A DNA stretch of 64,000 bases from Demequina silvatica (GTDB lineage: Bacteria; Actinomycetota; Actinomycetes; Actinomycetales; Demequinaceae): assembly GCF_000971215.1 (NCBI RefSeq), contig NZ_BBMA01000008.1, positions 63,517 to 127,516 of the forward strand, given 5' to 3'. Under the pieces are notes generated by a model. The model was given only the letters and a program-made list of their open reading frames with translations. It did no database searches and was not told the DNA's origin. A program made the position numbers and the translations under genes. Below, in pieces: positions 43,413-54,638 of the stretch (its first letter is position 1; each line of letters opens with the position of its first letter).

Positions 43413-43416
<4 letters not shown>
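41485..43416 (-). CDS. DinG/YoaA-type iron-sulfur ATP-dependent helicase
   Basis: 643 residues from GTG at 43416, overlapping the hflX stop (GTGA). Walker [14 protein letters not shown] (about 52), DEAH box [10 protein letters not shown] and four cysteines of an Fe-S cluster (NYLCVHK and [14 protein letters not shown]) mark the XPD/DinG group. The C-terminal [11 protein letters not shown] and [14 protein letters not shown] follow. Such enzymes unwind 5'-tailed DNA, R-loops and D-loops. It lies beside lexA, but no SOS box is seen in front of it or hflX. Confidence 0.9.
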
Positions 43417-44915
<1,499 letters not shown>

Positions 44916-44964
44916 ACCCCTCCATTGTCGCACCCCGTCCCGACCGCCACGAGCGGCTGTGGAG

Positions 44965-44974
44965 GGACGATGCG
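44965..44974 (+). repeat. GGACGATGCG dispersed motif, intergenic (hflX/methyltransferase)
   Basis: GAGGGACGATGCGGCGGGCA followed by CCCGGG, in the 100-base divergent gap, 40 bases upstream of the methyltransferase start. Confidence 0.85.
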
Positions 44975-45015
44975 GCGGGCACCCGGGCACGATCGCGGGC
45001 GATACGCTCGGGGGC

Positions 45016-45603
45016 GTGAGCGAGGACCACTACTTCACCGCGCGCCCCGCCTCCGCGGACGAGCGCCGCACCATCACCGTCACGCTCGCCGGCCGCGAGG
45101 TCGAGGTGGAGACCGCCCCGGGCATCTTCTCCCCCGGCCATGTCGACCTCGGCACCCGCGTGCTGCTGCGCCAGGTCCCCGAGCCGCGCGGCCGGCTCCT
45201 CGACATCGGTGCGGGATGGGGCCCCATCGCCCTCGAGGCCGCCCTGCGCGGCGCATCGTCCGTCACGGCCGTCGACGTCAACGAGCGCGCGCTGGACCTG
45301 CTGCGCCGCAACGCGGCGCGGCTCGGCGTCACGGTCACCGCGGCGCTGCCCGACGAGGTTCCTGCGGACGCGACGTTCGACACCGTCTGGTCCAACCCGC
45401 CCATCAGGATCGGCAAGGACGCGCTCCATGCGCTGCTCGCGACGTGGCTGCCGCGCCTCGCGCCCGGCGGCGAGGCGTTCCTGGTGGTGCAGAAGAACCT
45501 GGGCGCGGACTCGCTCGCGGCCTGGATCGCGGCGCAGGGGTGGGGCACGGTGGAGAAGATCGGCAGCTCGAAGGGCTTCCGCGTCCTGCGCATCAGCGCC
45601 TGA
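45016..45603 (+). CDS. RsmC-like class I methyltransferase
   Basis: 195 residues from GTG at 45016. SAM motif I LLDIGAGWGPIALEAAL, VDVNERALDLLRRNA and the N6/N2-purine methyltransferase motif SNPPI (WSNPPIRIGK) place it with the MTS-domain family (RsmC/RlmG-like), which methylate guanine N2 in rRNA. It has only the catalytic half of RsmC. A TACGCT hexamer at 45003-45008 and lack of a ribosome site point to a leaderless or nearly leaderless mRNA. A motif copy at 45252 encodes GASSVTAV next to motif I. Confidence 0.83.
   Translation: MSEDHYFTARPASADERRTITVTLAGREVEVETAPGIFSPGHVDLGTRVLLRQVPEPRGRLLDIGAGWGPIALEAALRGASSVTAVDVNERALDLLRRNAARLGVTVTAALPDEVPADATFDTVWSNPPIRIGKDALHALLATWLPRLAPGGEAFLVVQKNLGADSLAAWIAAQGWGTVEKIGSSKGFRVLRISA
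45252..45261 (-). repeat. GGACGATGCG dispersed motif in the RsmC-like gene
   Basis: Minus strand GACGGACGATGCGCCGC; encodes GASSV in a position that in relatives is variable between motif I and motif II. Confidence 0.7.
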
Positions 45604-45610
45604 GGGCCGC

Positions 45611-46216
45611 TCAGCCGCGCGGCCGCCACTCGTTGGCGCGCTCCCCGCGCGACGCCTTGTCCGCGGTCTCGGCGATGCGCCGCGCGCGCGTCTCGGGGCG
45701 CTTCGCCTGCACGATCCACTGGAGCAGCGCCTTGCGCGCCGACGGCGGGAAGCCGTCCCACGCCTCGCGGGCTCCCGGGGTCGCGTCCAGCGCAGCGATC
45801 AGGTCCCCGGGCTCGACGGCGTCCTCGACCTCGTCGAGGAGCGTCCACGAGCCGTCCGCCTTGGCCCGCGCGATCGCCGCCCGGCCCGCCGGAGCCATGA
45901 GCCCGTCACGTTCGAGCTCGACGATGCGCAGCTTGTTGGGGCGCGCCCACCCGGACCCCGGCCGGCGCGGCGAGAAGTAGAGCATGGTGCGGTCCTGGTC
46001 GAGCTTCTGCGGCCGCGAGTCGATCCATCCGAAGCACAGCGCGCCGCGGACGAGGCCGTCGTAGTCGAGCTCCGCGGCCGCGCGCGGCCCGCGCCAGCGC
46101 ACCGACCACACGCCCGCCGCCGCGGCGTGATGCGCGGCCAGCCACGCGTGCCACTCCGCGGCGTCCTCGGGATGCACCCGCGGGACGCCGTCCTCGCCCG
46201 GCTCGACGGGGTGCAC
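45611..46216 (-). CDS. YdeI/OmpD-associated family protein
   Basis: 201 residues from GTG at 46216, two bases after the dapF stop. DAAEWHAWLAAHHAAAAGVW, LVRGALCFGWIDSRPQKLDQDRTMLYFSPRRPGSGWARPNK and the C-terminal FPPSARKALLQWIVQAKRPETRARRI are features of the YdeI-like family, originally described as bacteriocin-protection proteins. The molecular role is unknown. It is the last gene of the long minus-strand series that starts with pgsA. Confidence 0.82.
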   Translation of the reverse strand: MHPVEPGEDGVPRVHPEDAAEWHAWLAAHHAAAAGVWSVRWRGPRAAAELDYDGLVRGALCFGWIDSRPQKLDQDRTMLYFSPRRPGSGWARPNKLRIVELERDGLMAPAGRAAIARAKADGSWTLLDEVEDAVEPGDLIAALDATPGAREAWDGFPPSARKALLQWIVQAKRPETRARRIAETADKASRGERANEWRPRG

Positions 46217-46218
46217 GG

Positions 46219-47082
46219 TCAGCCCGGCAGGCTCACGGTCCCCGTCGCGACCAGCACCGCGGGCCCCTCGAGCACCGTGGATCCCCCGTCGATGCGCACG
46301 GTCACCACGCCGCCGGGCACCTCGACGTCCCACACGTCGGGCGCACCGGCACCGCCCCACGCGCGCATCGCGAGGGCCACCGCGCACGCGCCGGTGCCGC
46401 ACGACCGGGTCTCGCCCGATCCCCGCTCGTGCACGCGCATGCGCACGCGCCCGCGGTTGACGCCGTCCACCTCCGCATGGCCCAGGGCGACGGCGAACTC
46501 CACGTTGGTCCCCTGTGGCGGGACCGGGTGCACCTGCGGCGCGACGGTGAGGTCGAGGGCCTCGAGCTCGGCGGTGTCCGCCAGGGCGACCACGTGGTGG
46601 GGGTTGCCCATGTCGACGCTGAGCGCGGGCCGCACCGGGTCGAGCCCGCGCGCGGCGACCTCCGAGTCGAAGCCGTCGGTCGTGTCGCCGATCCGGTACT
46701 CGCCCATGCCGATCGCGTAGCGCCCGTCGCCCAGCGACGTCACGCGCCTGGGGCCGCCGCGCGTCGCGAAGTCGAGCCCGCCGGCGAGGTCCTCCCCCGC
46801 CTCGGCCTCGAGGAACGCGCCGAACACGCGCGCGCCGTTGCCGCACATCTCCGAGGTGGTGCCGTCCGAGTTCCAGTAGTCCATGAACCATGCCTCAGGG
46901 TCCGCGCCCGCGCCCGCCTCGAGCGCCCCCGCCCGCACCGCGCGGATCACGCCGTCCCCACCGAGACCCGCGCGACGGTCGCTGAGGAACCGCACCGTGT
47001 CCGGGGTCAGGTCGAGCAGCCCGTCGGGGTCGAACAGCAGGACGAAGTCGTTCTCGGTGCCGTGGCCCTTGGTGAACCTCAT
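46219..47082 (-). CDS. dapF: diaminopimelate epimerase
   Basis: 287 residues from ATG at 47082. The two catalytic cysteines lie in EMCGNGARVF and RSCGTGACAVA. The N-terminal FTKGHGTENDFVLL is conserved. It converts LL- to meso-diaminopimelate for lysine and, if used, peptidoglycan. dapA of the same pathway is at 62704-63597. It follows miaA by 13 bases. Confidence 0.96.
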   Translation of the reverse strand: MRFTKGHGTENDFVLLFDPDGLLDLTPDTVRFLSDRRAGLGGDGVIRAVRAGALEAGAGADPEAWFMDYWNSDGTTSEMCGNGARVFGAFLEAEAGEDLAGGLDFATRGGPRRVTSLGDGRYAIGMGEYRIGDTTDGFDSEVAARGLDPVRPALSVDMGNPHHVVALADTAELEALDLTVAPQVHPVPPQGTNVEFAVALGHAEVDGVNRGRVRMRVHERGSGETRSCGTGACAVALAMRAWGGAGAPDVWDVEVPGGVVTVRIDGGSTVLEGPAVLVATGTVSLPG

Positions 47083-47095
47083 GCGCCCAGCCTAG

Positions 47096-48040
47096 TCAGG
47101 GGGTCCGACGGTGAGCGTCGGCCGCCCGCACCAGGGACGATGCGTCGGCGGCGGCCCTCGCGACGTCGCCGTGGTCGTGGGGCGCGTCGATCCAGCGCAC
47201 GCGCGGGTCCGGCCGGAACCACTGCGCCTGCTTGCGGGCGAGGCGGCGCGTGTGCTGCGCGATGAGCGCGCGCGTCTCGGAGGCGTCCAGCTCGCCGGCG
47301 AGGTGCCGCAGCGTCTCCGCGTAGCCCACGGCACGGCGTGCGGTGACGCCGTCGCGCAGGCCGTGCGCCTCGAGCGAACGGACCTCGTCCAGCAGCCCGG
47401 CCTCCCACATCGCGTCGACCCGGGCGTCGATGCGGGGGTCGAGCATCTCGTACGGCAGGTCCAGCGCGATGGTGAGCGCGGGCGCGGCGTACTCGTGGCG
47501 CGGCAGGGAGCTCTGGGTGGACCCGGTGAGCGCGATGATCTCCAGCGCCCGCACCAGCCGCTTGACGTTCTGCGGCGGGATCTTCGCGGCCGCCGCCGGG
47601 TCCGCGGCGACGAGCTCGCGGTGGAGCGCGCCCGGGCCCTCGGCCTCGGCGCGCGCCTCGAGCGCGGCGCGCAGCTCCGGATCGGTGCCGGGGAACTCGA
47701 AGCGGTCGAGCAGCGCGCGCAGGTACAGCCCCGATCCCCCGACCACGATCGCCCGGCGGCCGCGCGCGTGGATCGCCGCGATGTCCGCGCGCGCCTCCTC
47801 CTGGAAGCGGGCCACCGATGCGTCCTCGTGGACGTCGAGCATGTCCATCTGGTGGTGCGGGATCCCGCGGCGCTCGGCGCCCGGCAGCTTCGCGGTGCCG
47901 ATGTCCATGCCGCGGTAGAACTGCATCGAGTCCGCGTTGACCACCTCGCCGTCGAGCAGCTCCGCGAGCTCGAGGCTGAGCGCGGACTTGCCCGTCGCGG
48001 TGGCGCCGACGACCGCGATGATCACCGGCGCGTCGTCCAT
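47096..48040 (-). CDS. miaA: tRNA dimethylallyltransferase
   Basis: 314 residues from ATG at 48040; a GTG at 48046 overlapping the miaB stop would add two residues. P-loop VGATATGKSALSLELA, NADSMQFYRGMDIGTAK, GIPHHQMDMLD and RTGSTQ-like LTGSTQSSL are MiaA signatures. It prenylates A37 of tRNAs, the substrate of MiaB encoded just before. The C-terminal region contains a motif copy at 47135, read DASSLVRAAD. Confidence 0.95.
   Translation of the reverse strand: MDDAPVIIAVVGATATGKSALSLELAELLDGEVVNADSMQFYRGMDIGTAKLPGAERRGIPHHQMDMLDVHEDASVARFQEEARADIAAIHARGRRAIVVGGSGLYLRALLDRFEFPGTDPELRAALEARAEAEGPGALHRELVAADPAAAAKIPPQNVKRLVRALEIIALTGSTQSSLPRHEYAAPALTIALDLPYEMLDPRIDARVDAMWEAGLLDEVRSLEAHGLRDGVTARRAVGYAETLRHLAGELDASETRALIAQHTRRLARKQAQWFRPDPRVRWIDAPHDHGDVARAAADASSLVRAADAHRRTP
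47135..47144 (+). repeat. GGACGATGCG dispersed motif in miaA C-terminus
   Basis: AGGGACGATGCGTCGGCGGC; encodes ADASSLV within the last 15 codons of miaA. Confidence 0.75.
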
Positions 48041-48042
48041 GG

Positions 48043-49551
48043 TCACCCGCGACGGAGCGAGGGCAGGCCGAGCGCGACCGGGCCGGCGGGCGCGCCGGCG
48101 CCGGTGCCGCACGAGTCCCCGCTGTGGTCGTGATCGCCGGCCTGGGCGGCGTCCCACGCGTCGCCCGCGCGGGTGCGACGCACCCGGTAGGGACCGCCGT
48201 CGAGGCCGGAGTCGGCGATGAGGTGGTGCGGCGCGCCGTGGGTGACGCGGACCGTGACCATGTCGCCGGGGCGCGGGACGTCGGCGCCGTCGGGGACGGT
48301 GAAGTGCACGAGGCGGTTGCCGGGCTCGCGGCCGCTCATGCGGGCGGAGTCGCCGTCCTTACGGCCGCCGCCGTCGAGGACCATGAGCTCGAGCTCGCGG
48401 CCCACGAACCGCTGCGAGTCCTCGAGGGTGATGCGTTCCTGGAGGGCGAGCAGCCGCTCGAAGCGCTCCTGCACCACCGCCTTGGGCAGCGGCTCGAGCT
48501 CGAAGGCCGGGGTGCCGGGGCGCGGCGAGTACTGGAAGGTGAAGGCGGAGGTGAAGCGGGAGGCCTCGACCACGCGCATGGTCTCCTGGAAGTCCTCCTC
48601 GGTCTCGCCGGGGAAGCCCACGATGATGTCGGTGGTGATGGCCGCGTCCGGCATCGCGGCGCGCACGCGCTCGATGATGCCGAGGTACTTCTCGGAGCGG
48701 TACGAGCGTCGCATCGCGCGGAGCACCCGGTCCGAGCCGGACTGCAGCGGCATGTGGAGGCTGGGCATGACGTTCGGCGTCTCCGCCATGGCCTCGATGA
48801 CGTCGTCGGTGAACGCGGCCGGGTGGGGCGAGGTGAACCGGACGCGCTCGAGGCCCTCGATCTCGCCGCACGCGCGCAGCAGCTTCGCGAACGCGCCGCG
48901 GTCGCCGAACTCGACGCCGTAGGAGTTCACGTTCTGGCCCAGCAGCGTGACCTCGACGGCCCCCTGGGACACGAGCGCCTCGACCTCGGCGAGGATCTCC
49001 CCCGGCCGGCGGTCGCGCTCCTTGCCGCGCAGCGACGGCACGATGCAGAACGTGCAGGTGTTGTTGCAGCCCACGGAGATCGACACCCAGCCGGAGGCGA
49101 TCGCGTCGCGGCGCGACGGCAGGGTCGACGGGAAGACCTTGAGCGACTCCTCGATCTCGACCTGCGCCTCGGCGTTGTGGCGGGCGCGCTCGAGCAGCAC
49201 CGGCAGCACGTCGATGTTGTGCGTGCCGAACACGACGTCCACCCACGGGGCACGGTTGACGATCTCCCCGCGGTCCTTCTGGGCGAGGCAGCCGCCCACC
49301 GCGATCTGCATCCCGGGCCGCTGCGCCTTGACGGACGCGAGCTGGCCGAGGTTGCCGTACAGGCGGGTCGCGGCGTTCTCGCGCACGGCGCAGGTGTTGA
49401 TCACCACCACGTCGGCGACGTCCGCGCCCGCGGGCGCAGCGCTGTAGCCGGCGCCCTCGAGGAGGCCGGCCATGTGCTCGGAATCGTGCACGTTCATCTG
49501 GCACCCGAGGGTCTTGACCAGGTAGGTGGGTGCGAGGGCGGTGTCAGTCAT
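48043..49551 (-). CDS. miaB: tRNA-2-methylthio-N6-dimethylallyladenosine synthase
   Basis: 502 residues from ATG at 49551, 3 bases after the rny stop. The UPF0004 domain has cysteines in [18 protein letters not shown] and VGGCLAQ. The radical-SAM site is [16 protein letters not shown], and a TRAM domain follows (from about 395). The last 50 residues are a His/Asp/Gly-rich extension ([17 protein letters not shown]). It methylthiolates i6A37 made by MiaA. Confidence 0.95.
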   Translation of the reverse strand: MTDTALAPTYLVKTLGCQMNVHDSEHMAGLLEGAGYSAAPAGADVADVVVINTCAVRENAATRLYGNLGQLASVKAQRPGMQIAVGGCLAQKDRGEIVNRAPWVDVVFGTHNIDVLPVLLERARHNAEAQVEIEESLKVFPSTLPSRRDAIASGWVSISVGCNNTCTFCIVPSLRGKERDRRPGEILAEVEALVSQGAVEVTLLGQNVNSYGVEFGDRGAFAKLLRACGEIEGLERVRFTSPHPAAFTDDVIEAMAETPNVMPSLHMPLQSGSDRVLRAMRRSYRSEKYLGIIERVRAAMPDAAITTDIIVGFPGETEEDFQETMRVVEASRFTSAFTFQYSPRPGTPAFELEPLPKAVVQERFERLLALQERITLEDSQRFVGRELELMVLDGGGRKDGDSARMSGREPGNRLVHFTVPDGADVPRPGDMVTVRVTHGAPHHLIADSGLDGGPYRVRRTRAGDAWDAAQAGDHDHSGDSCGTGAGAPAGPVALGLPSLRRG

Positions 49552-49554
49552 GCG

Positions 49555-51015
49555 CTATCCGGCGACGGCGTCCGCGCGTAGCTCGCGGATCACGGTCACC
49601 TTGATCTCTCCGGGAAAGGTGAAGTCCTTGGTGATGTGCTCCGCAATTGTACGCGCCAGCGCCTGGGTCCCCTGGTCGTCGATCTCCTCGGGCTCCACGA
49701 TCACGCGGACCTCGCGACCGGCCGCCATGGCCAGCACGCGGGTGACGCCGTGGTGCTCGAGCACCAGCCGCTCGAGGTTCTCCATGCGGTTGATGTAGGA
49801 GTCGAGGTCCTCGCGGCGCGCGCCGGGGCGCGACGCGGACAGGGCATCGGCGACCTGGACGATCACGGCCTCGAGCGACTCGGCCGGCACCTCGTCGTGG
49901 TGGGCGGCGACGGCGTTGACCACCGCCGGCTCCTCGCCGTGCTCGGCGAGGAAGGCCGCCCCGAGCGCGGCGTGCGTGCCCTGCTGCTCGTGGGTGAAGG
50001 CCTTGCCCAGGTCGTGGAACAGCGCGCCGCGGCGCGCGAGCTCGACGTCGGCGCCCAGCGCGGCGGCGATGTCGGCGGCCATCCGGGAGGTCTCGACCAG
50101 GTGGGCGAGCACGTTCTGGCCGTAGGACGTGCGCAGGCGAAGGCGGCCCAGCACGTCGACGATCTCGGACGGCACGCCGGACACCCCGGCCTCGGTGAGC
50201 GCGTCGAGCCCGGCGGCACGGTGGCGCTGGAAGGACCCCGCGACCGCGCGCGCGTAGGCGGCCTCGACGCGCTGCGGCTGGATCCGCCCGTCCTCGACGA
50301 GCGCGGCGAGCATCACCTGCGCGATCTCGCGGCGCTCCGGATCGAAGCAGGACAGCTGGACGGCGTTCACGCCCTCCTCGACGATCACGGTGACACCGGT
50401 GAGCGCCTCGAAGGCGCGGATGTTGCGACCCTCACGGCCGATGATCCGGCCCTTCATCTCCTCGCTGGGCAGGTCCACCCACGCGGTCGCGTGCTCGGCG
50501 GAGGAGGCGGCCGCCTGGCGCTGCATCGCGTCGACCAGGATCTCGCGGGCGCGATGCTCCGCGGTCGCCTCGGTGCGGCGCTCGAGCCGGCGGAGCTGCA
50601 CCTCGGCGTCGTGACGCGCGTCCTCCAGCATCTCCGCGACCAGCTCGGCGCGCGCCTCCTCGGGCGTGGTCTGCGCGACCTCGGCGAGGGCCCGCGCGCG
50701 GTCCTGGGCGATGCGGGCGCGCTCGGCGTCCAGCCGCTTCTCGTCGCGCGCCACCACGGCGGCGCGCTCCTCGAGCGAGCGCGCGTACTGCTGCGCGTGG
50801 CGCTGGTCGCTCGCGACGTCCTTCTCGCGCTGGTGGGCGTGCTCCTCGCGACGCTTCGCGTCGGCGAGCCGCGCCTGCACGTCCTCGCGCACCTGCTGCG
50901 CCTCGCGACGTGCGGCATCGCGCTCGGCGGCGGCCTCCCGGCGGGCGAACACGACGAGCAGGAGCGCCACGAGGCTGGCGCCCAGGAGCACCAGGATCGT
51001 CAGGGTCTGCCCCAC
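49555..51015 (-). CDS. rny: ribonuclease Y
   Basis: 486 residues from GTG at 51015 behind AGGAGG. One N-terminal membrane helix (about 4-23), a long coiled coil (about 25-150), a KH domain (MKGRIIGREGRNIRAFEALTG), the HD domain (ARRGALFHDLGKAF and the AHHDE site) and a conserved C-terminus (EITVTVIREL-like) give the standard RNase Y order. It is an endoribonuclease on the membrane. RNase J is also encoded in this window (61011). It lies 30 bases after recX. Confidence 0.9.
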   Translation of the reverse strand: MGQTLTILVLLGASLVALLLVVFARREAAAERDAARREAQQVREDVQARLADAKRREEHAHQREKDVASDQRHAQQYARSLEERAAVVARDEKRLDAERARIAQDRARALAEVAQTTPEEARAELVAEMLEDARHDAEVQLRRLERRTEATAEHRAREILVDAMQRQAAASSAEHATAWVDLPSEEMKGRIIGREGRNIRAFEALTGVTVIVEEGVNAVQLSCFDPERREIAQVMLAALVEDGRIQPQRVEAAYARAVAGSFQRHRAAGLDALTEAGVSGVPSEIVDVLGRLRLRTSYGQNVLAHLVETSRMAADIAAALGADVELARRGALFHDLGKAFTHEQQGTHAALGAAFLAEHGEEPAVVNAVAAHHDEVPAESLEAVIVQVADALSASRPGARREDLDSYINRMENLERLVLEHHGVTRVLAMAAGREVRVIVEPEEIDDQGTQALARTIAEHITKDFTFPGEIKVTVIRELRADAVAG

Positions 51016-51045
51016 CGGCCGCTCCTCCTGTTCCCGCGCGACGGA

Positions 51046-51600
51046 CTACTCGTCCTGGCTATCGGCATCTCGCAAGTGTTTCACGAGGGCGAAGGCGAGA
51101 GAACTTGGGTAACCCTTGCGGCCGAGCATCGCGACCACACGCCTGGTGCGCACCTCGACGGGGTGCGCGGCGAGCTGATCCCACCGCCGCCGCGCGAGCT
51201 CGCCCGCGCGGTCACGCTCGTCCTCGTCGTCGATCTGGTCGAGCGCGGCGCCGATGTGGTCCTCGTCGAACCCCTTGCGGGAGAGCTCCTGCCGGATGGC
51301 GCGCCGCGACTGGCCGCGCTCGGCGTGGCGTGTGCGGACGATGGTCGCGGCCAGCCCAGCGTCGTCGATCAGGCCGACCTCCGCGTAGCGGTCGACGATC
51401 GCGTCCGCGAGCCCCGGCTCGACGCGCTTCGCGACCAGCGCGTCGCGCAGCTGCGTCGACGAGCGCGACGCACGCGTGAGGATCCCGAGCGCGAGCTCGC
51501 GCGCCTTCTCGGGGTCGGTGATCGGCGGGGCCTCGGCGTCCCTCGCGGGCGCGCGCCGTGATCGGCGGCGCCCGCGCGGGCTGTCGTGGGAGTCCGTCAT
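51046..51600 (-). CDS. recX: recombination regulator RecX
   Basis: 184 residues from ATG at 51600, 3 bases after the recA stop. After a basic, disordered 30-residue tail come three-helix repeats typical of RecX (ALGILTRASRSSTQLRDALVAKRV, RTRHAERGQSRRAIRQELSRKGF, RRVVAMLGRKGYPSSLAFALVKH). RecX binds along RecA filaments and limits their activity. Shared transcription with recA keeps their dosage linked. Confidence 0.93.
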   Translation of the reverse strand: MTDSHDSPRGRRRSRRAPARDAEAPPITDPEKARELALGILTRASRSSTQLRDALVAKRVEPGLADAIVDRYAEVGLIDDAGLAATIVRTRHAERGQSRRAIRQELSRKGFDEDHIGAALDQIDDEDERDRAGELARRRWDQLAAHPVEVRTRRVVAMLGRKGYPSSLAFALVKHLRDADSQDE

Positions 51601-51603
51601 GGG

Positions 51604-52695
51604 CTAGAAGTCGTTGCGACCCTTCTTGCCGCGCGCGGGCACGGGGGCGTCGCCCTCGGCCTCGGCGGCGGGCGCCTCCTGGCTCGCCTCCCCCGCGGGC
51701 ACGCCGACGCCGAGCTTGGTCTTGACCTTGCGCTCGATCTCGTCCGCGAGCTGCGGGTTGTCCTTGAGGAAGTTGCGGGCGTTCTCCTTGCCCTGACCCA
51801 GCTGGTCGCCCTCGTACGTGTACCAGGCGCCCGACTTCTTGACGAAGCCGTGCTCGACGCCGAGGTCGATGATGCCGCCCTCGCGCGAGATGCCCTGGCC
51901 GTAGAGGATGTCGAACTCGGCCTGCTTGAAGGGCGGGGCCATCTTGTTCTTCACCACCTTGACGCGGGTGCGGTTGCCGACGGGCTCGGTGCCCTCCTTG
52001 AGCGTCTCGATGCGGCGCACGTCGAGGCGGACGGAGGCGTAGAACTTGAGCGCCTTGCCACCGGTGGTGGTCTCGGGGCTGCCGAAGAACACGCCGATCT
52101 TCTCGCGGAGCTGGTTGATGAAGATCGCGGTGGTGCCGGTGGTGTTGAGCGCACCCGTGATCTTGCGCAGCGCCTGCGACATGAGGCGCGCCTGGAGGCC
52201 CACGTGGCTGTCGCCCATCTCGCCCTCGATCTCCGCCTTGGGCACGAGCGCCGCGACCGAGTCGATGACGAGGATGTCGATGCCGCCGGAGCGGACCAGG
52301 ATGTCCGCGATCTCGAGCGCCTGCTCGCCGGTGTCGGGCTGCGACACGATGAGGTTGTCGATGTCGACGCCGAGCTTGCGGGCGTACTCGGGGTCGAGCG
52401 CGTGCTCCGCGTCGATGAACGCCGCGGTGCCGCCCTGCTTCTGCATGTTGGCGACGGCGTGGAGCGCCACCGTGGTCTTACCGGAGGACTCGGGGCCGTA
52501 GATCTCGACGATGCGGCCGCGCGGGAGGCCGCCGATGCCGAGCGCGATGTCGAGCGCGAGAGAGCTGGTGGGGATGGCCTCGACGGGGACGACCGTCTTC
52601 TCGCCCATCCGCATCGCCGAGCCCTTGCCGAACTGGCGGTCGATCTGTCCGAGCGCCGCCTCGAGGGCCTTGGAACGGTCCGCTGCTGCTGCCAT
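51604..52695 (-). CDS. recA: recombinase RecA
   Basis: 363 residues from ATG at 52695. Walker [15 protein letters not shown], Walker [16 protein letters not shown], loop L2 [28 protein letters not shown] and the acidic C-terminal tail are intact. It carries strand exchange and triggers LexA cleavage. A SOS box within its promoter and a leader of about 125 bases precede it. No intein is present. Confidence 0.99.
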   Translation of the reverse strand: MAAAADRSKALEAALGQIDRQFGKGSAMRMGEKTVVPVEAIPTSSLALDIALGIGGLPRGRIVEIYGPESSGKTTVALHAVANMQKQGGTAAFIDAEHALDPEYARKLGVDIDNLIVSQPDTGEQALEIADILVRSGGIDILVIDSVAALVPKAEIEGEMGDSHVGLQARLMSQALRKITGALNTTGTTAIFINQLREKIGVFFGSPETTTGGKALKFYASVRLDVRRIETLKEGTEPVGNRTRVKVVKNKMAPPFKQAEFDILYGQGISREGGIIDLGVEHGFVKKSGAWYTYEGDQLGQGKENARNFLKDNPQLADEIERKVKTKLGVGVPAGEASQEAPAAEAEGDAPVPARGKKGRNDF

Positions 52696-52826
52696 GTCGC
52701 TTCCTCACATCCATCCGTGGCTGGTCTGCCGTGTGTCGAGGACGACGCTACGCCGACCCTCTGACAGTGCGGCGGCACGGTCCCCGGCTGGGGAGGAGCA
52801 CCGCCGCGTGGTGTCCTGTGGACCAC

Positions 52827-52855
52827 GCTATATCGAACAACTGTTCGAAGGGAAA
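52827..52855 (-). promoter_or_regulatory. recA promoter with SOS box as spacer
   Basis: On the minus strand TTTCCC (52855-52850) and TATAGC (52832-52827) are 17 bases apart. The perfect palindrome TCGAACAACTGTTCGA (52833-52848, plus-strand reading) fills the spacer, so LexA and RNA polymerase cannot bind together. Confidence 0.8.
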
Positions 52856-52872
52856 CGACACGCCGGGGGCGT

Positions 52873-53106
52873 TCAGCGCGGCGGCGGCACCATCCGCTCG
52901 CGGTCACCGCCGTCGCGCAGGTGGAGGGGCACGCTCATCTGCTCGCACCAGGCATGCCACACGTCGCGGGGCGCATGGCCCGCCTCGAGCGCGGCCGCCG
53001 GCGTGAGGGAGTCGAACTCGTCGAGCGACAGCTCCCGCGCGAGCGTGCGCGCGTACGCGTCGCCGAAGACCGCGTCGGCCAGCAACCAGAACTCGCTGAG
53101 GCGCAC
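52873..53106 (-). CDS. DUF3046 family protein
   Basis: 77 residues from the start at 53106, four bases after the clgR-like stop. MRLSEFWLLADAVFGDAYARTLARELSLDEFDSLT and RDVWHAWCEQMSVPLHLR cover the whole DUF3046 family, a small actinobacterial protein found almost always between the clgR-like gene and recA. The function is unknown. The recA promoter begins 18 bases after its stop codon. Confidence 0.88.
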   Translation of the reverse strand: MRLSEFWLLADAVFGDAYARTLARELSLDEFDSLTPAAALEAGHAPRDVWHAWCEQMSVPLHLRDGGDRERMVPPPR

Positions 53107-53110
53107 GTCC

Positions 53111-53422
53111 CTAGCGGGAGCGCATCGAGCTGAGCAGCTCGGGCACGGTGTCGGGGATCGACGGCATCACGGACACGCCCGCGAGCGACTCGGCGGCCTC
53201 GAAGCGGTCGGACACCTCACGCAGGATGGTCGACATGGGCATGTCGAGGGCTTCGCAGATCGACGCGAGGAGCTCCGAGGAGGCCTCCTTCTGACCGCGC
53301 TCCACCTCGGAGAGGTACCCGAGGGAGACGCGCGCGCCGGAGGAGATGTCGCGCAGGGTCTTGCCCTGCGTGAGGCGCGCGTCGCGCAGAACCTCGCCGA
53401 TCTCGTTGCGAAGCACAGGCAT
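53111..53422 (-). CDS. clgR: ClgR-like helix-turn-helix regulator
   Basis: 103 residues from ATG at 53422, selected because GGGGAGG is directly upstream; longer starts at 53437 or 53479 lack one. [52 protein letters not shown] is a Cro/CI-type HTH nearly identical in layout to ClgR of Corynebacterium and Streptomyces, which activates clp protease and some DNA-repair genes. The C-terminal [14 protein letters not shown] may be the Clp-recognised tail. It is assigned by family and position near pgsA, cinA and recA. Confidence 0.85.
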   Translation of the reverse strand: MPVLRNEIGEVLRDARLTQGKTLRDISSGARVSLGYLSEVERGQKEASSELLASICEALDMPMSTILREVSDRFEAAESLAGVSVMPSIPDTVPELLSSMRSR

Positions 53423-53513
53423 GCGGCCTCCCCTCATCACTGTCATGCGGCCCTTGTCCATGCTGACACAACGCACCATACCCCACCCTTGTTCCGCCGC
53501 CGTCGCGTGGGGG

Positions 53514-53996
53514 TTACATCAATGTGACATCGCCCGCAAGGGACTCGAGGACCAGGGCGAGGGCGGCGTCCACCGCGCCCGCTCGCACGGCCTCGCGGCC
53601 GCCCGTGATGTCATGCCGGCTGCTGGTCTCCCCCGCGGATCGCGAGACCGCCACGTGGACCCGGCCCACGGGCGCGCCGCCGTGCGGCTCCGGCCCCGCG
53701 ACGCCGGTGGTCGCGACGCCGAGGGTCGCCCCGGTGGCCTCGCGCACGCCGCGCGCCATCGCCTCCGCGACCTCCCCGGACACCACCCCGGCGGCGGCGA
53801 TCAGGGCGGGGTCGACCCCGAGCAGCCGCGCCTTCATGTCCGCGGTGTAGGCGACGATCCCCCCGCGCACCACGGCCGACGCGCCGGGGACGGAGACGAG
53901 CGCGGAGCACACCGCTCCCCCGGTGAGCGACTCCGCCGTCGCGACGGTCGCCCCCCGCGCGAGGAGCGCCGCGACGACCTCGTCAGGCAGCGGCAT
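53514..53996 (-). CDS. pncC: nicotinamide-nucleotide amidase (CinA C-terminal family)
   Basis: 160 residues from ATG at 53996, sharing 14 bases with the end of pgs[40 protein letters not shown] and [13 protein letters not shown] are the conserved blocks of the CinA C-terminal domain, which deamidates NMN and recycles pyridine nucleotides. The N-terminal half of CinA is absent, as in stand-alone PncC proteins. Confidence 0.93.
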   Translation of the reverse strand: MPLPDEVVAALLARGATVATAESLTGGAVCSALVSVPGASAVVRGGIVAYTADMKARLLGVDPALIAAAGVVSGEVAEAMARGVREATGATLGVATTGVAGPEPHGGAPVGRVHVAVSRSAGETSSRHDITGGREAVRAGAVDAALALVLESLAGDVTLM

Positions 53997-54552
53997 GGCC
54001 GTCGGCGCGCTGGCCTCGGGCGGCCCGGAGGATCTTCACCGTGTAGTCGACGCCGGTGACCGCCGCGATCGCCGTCGCGAGCAGCAGCACCCACCACGCC
54101 GCGGTGTCGATCCAGGCGGGCATGCCGGGAGCCAGGTACATCCCGATCGCGATGAGCTGGGCGATGGTCTTCACCTTGCCGCCGGGTGAGGCGGGGATGA
54201 CGGTGTCGGACGCGACCAGCAGCCGGCCGACCGTGACCCACAGCTCGCGCACCGCGATGATCGCGACGGGCCACCAGGGGATCCCGTCGACCACCACCAG
54301 CACCGCGAGCACGCCGAGCACGAGCGCCTTGTCCGCGATCGGGTCCGCGAGCTTGCCGAACGGGCTCACCACGCCCCATCGGCGCGCGAGGTAGCCGTCG
54401 AAGAAGTCGGTGACAGCCGCCAGGATGAAGAGCGCGAAGGCCCACCACCGCATCGGCCCCTCCTCGCCCGCGTCGGCCGCGAGCAGGACGAGCACCACCG
54501 GCACCATGACGAGCCGGGCGACGGTGAGCACGTTGGGAACAGCGGAGGTCAC
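53983..54552 (-). CDS. pgsA: CDP-diacylglycerol--glycerol-3-phosphate 3-phosphatidyltransferase-type enzyme
   Basis: 189 residues from GTG at 54552 (GTG at 54561 would add three). VPNVLTVARLVMVP is followed by the CDP-alcohol phosphotransferase motif DFFDGYLARRWGVVSPFGKLADPIADK with its four aspartates. About five membrane helices. Position before cinA-clgR-recA and similarity to PgsA suggest phosphatidylglycerophosphate synthesis; the related phosphatidylinositol phosphate synthase has a different neighbourhood. Confidence 0.92.
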   Translation of the reverse strand: MTSAVPNVLTVARLVMVPVVLVLLAADAGEEGPMRWWAFALFILAAVTDFFDGYLARRWGVVSPFGKLADPIADKALVLGVLAVLVVVDGIPWWPVAIIAVRELWVTVGRLLVASDTVIPASPGGKVKTIAQLIAIGMYLAPGMPAWIDTAAWWVLLLATAIAAVTGVDYTVKILRAARGQRADGHAAA

Positions 54553-54638
54553 GGCACACACCCTAGTGCGCGTGTGCCTTCCGCGGGTGCGCGGCCCGGC
54601 GTCGCGGGGCGGGTCGCGCGCGCCGGGATACTGGAGGC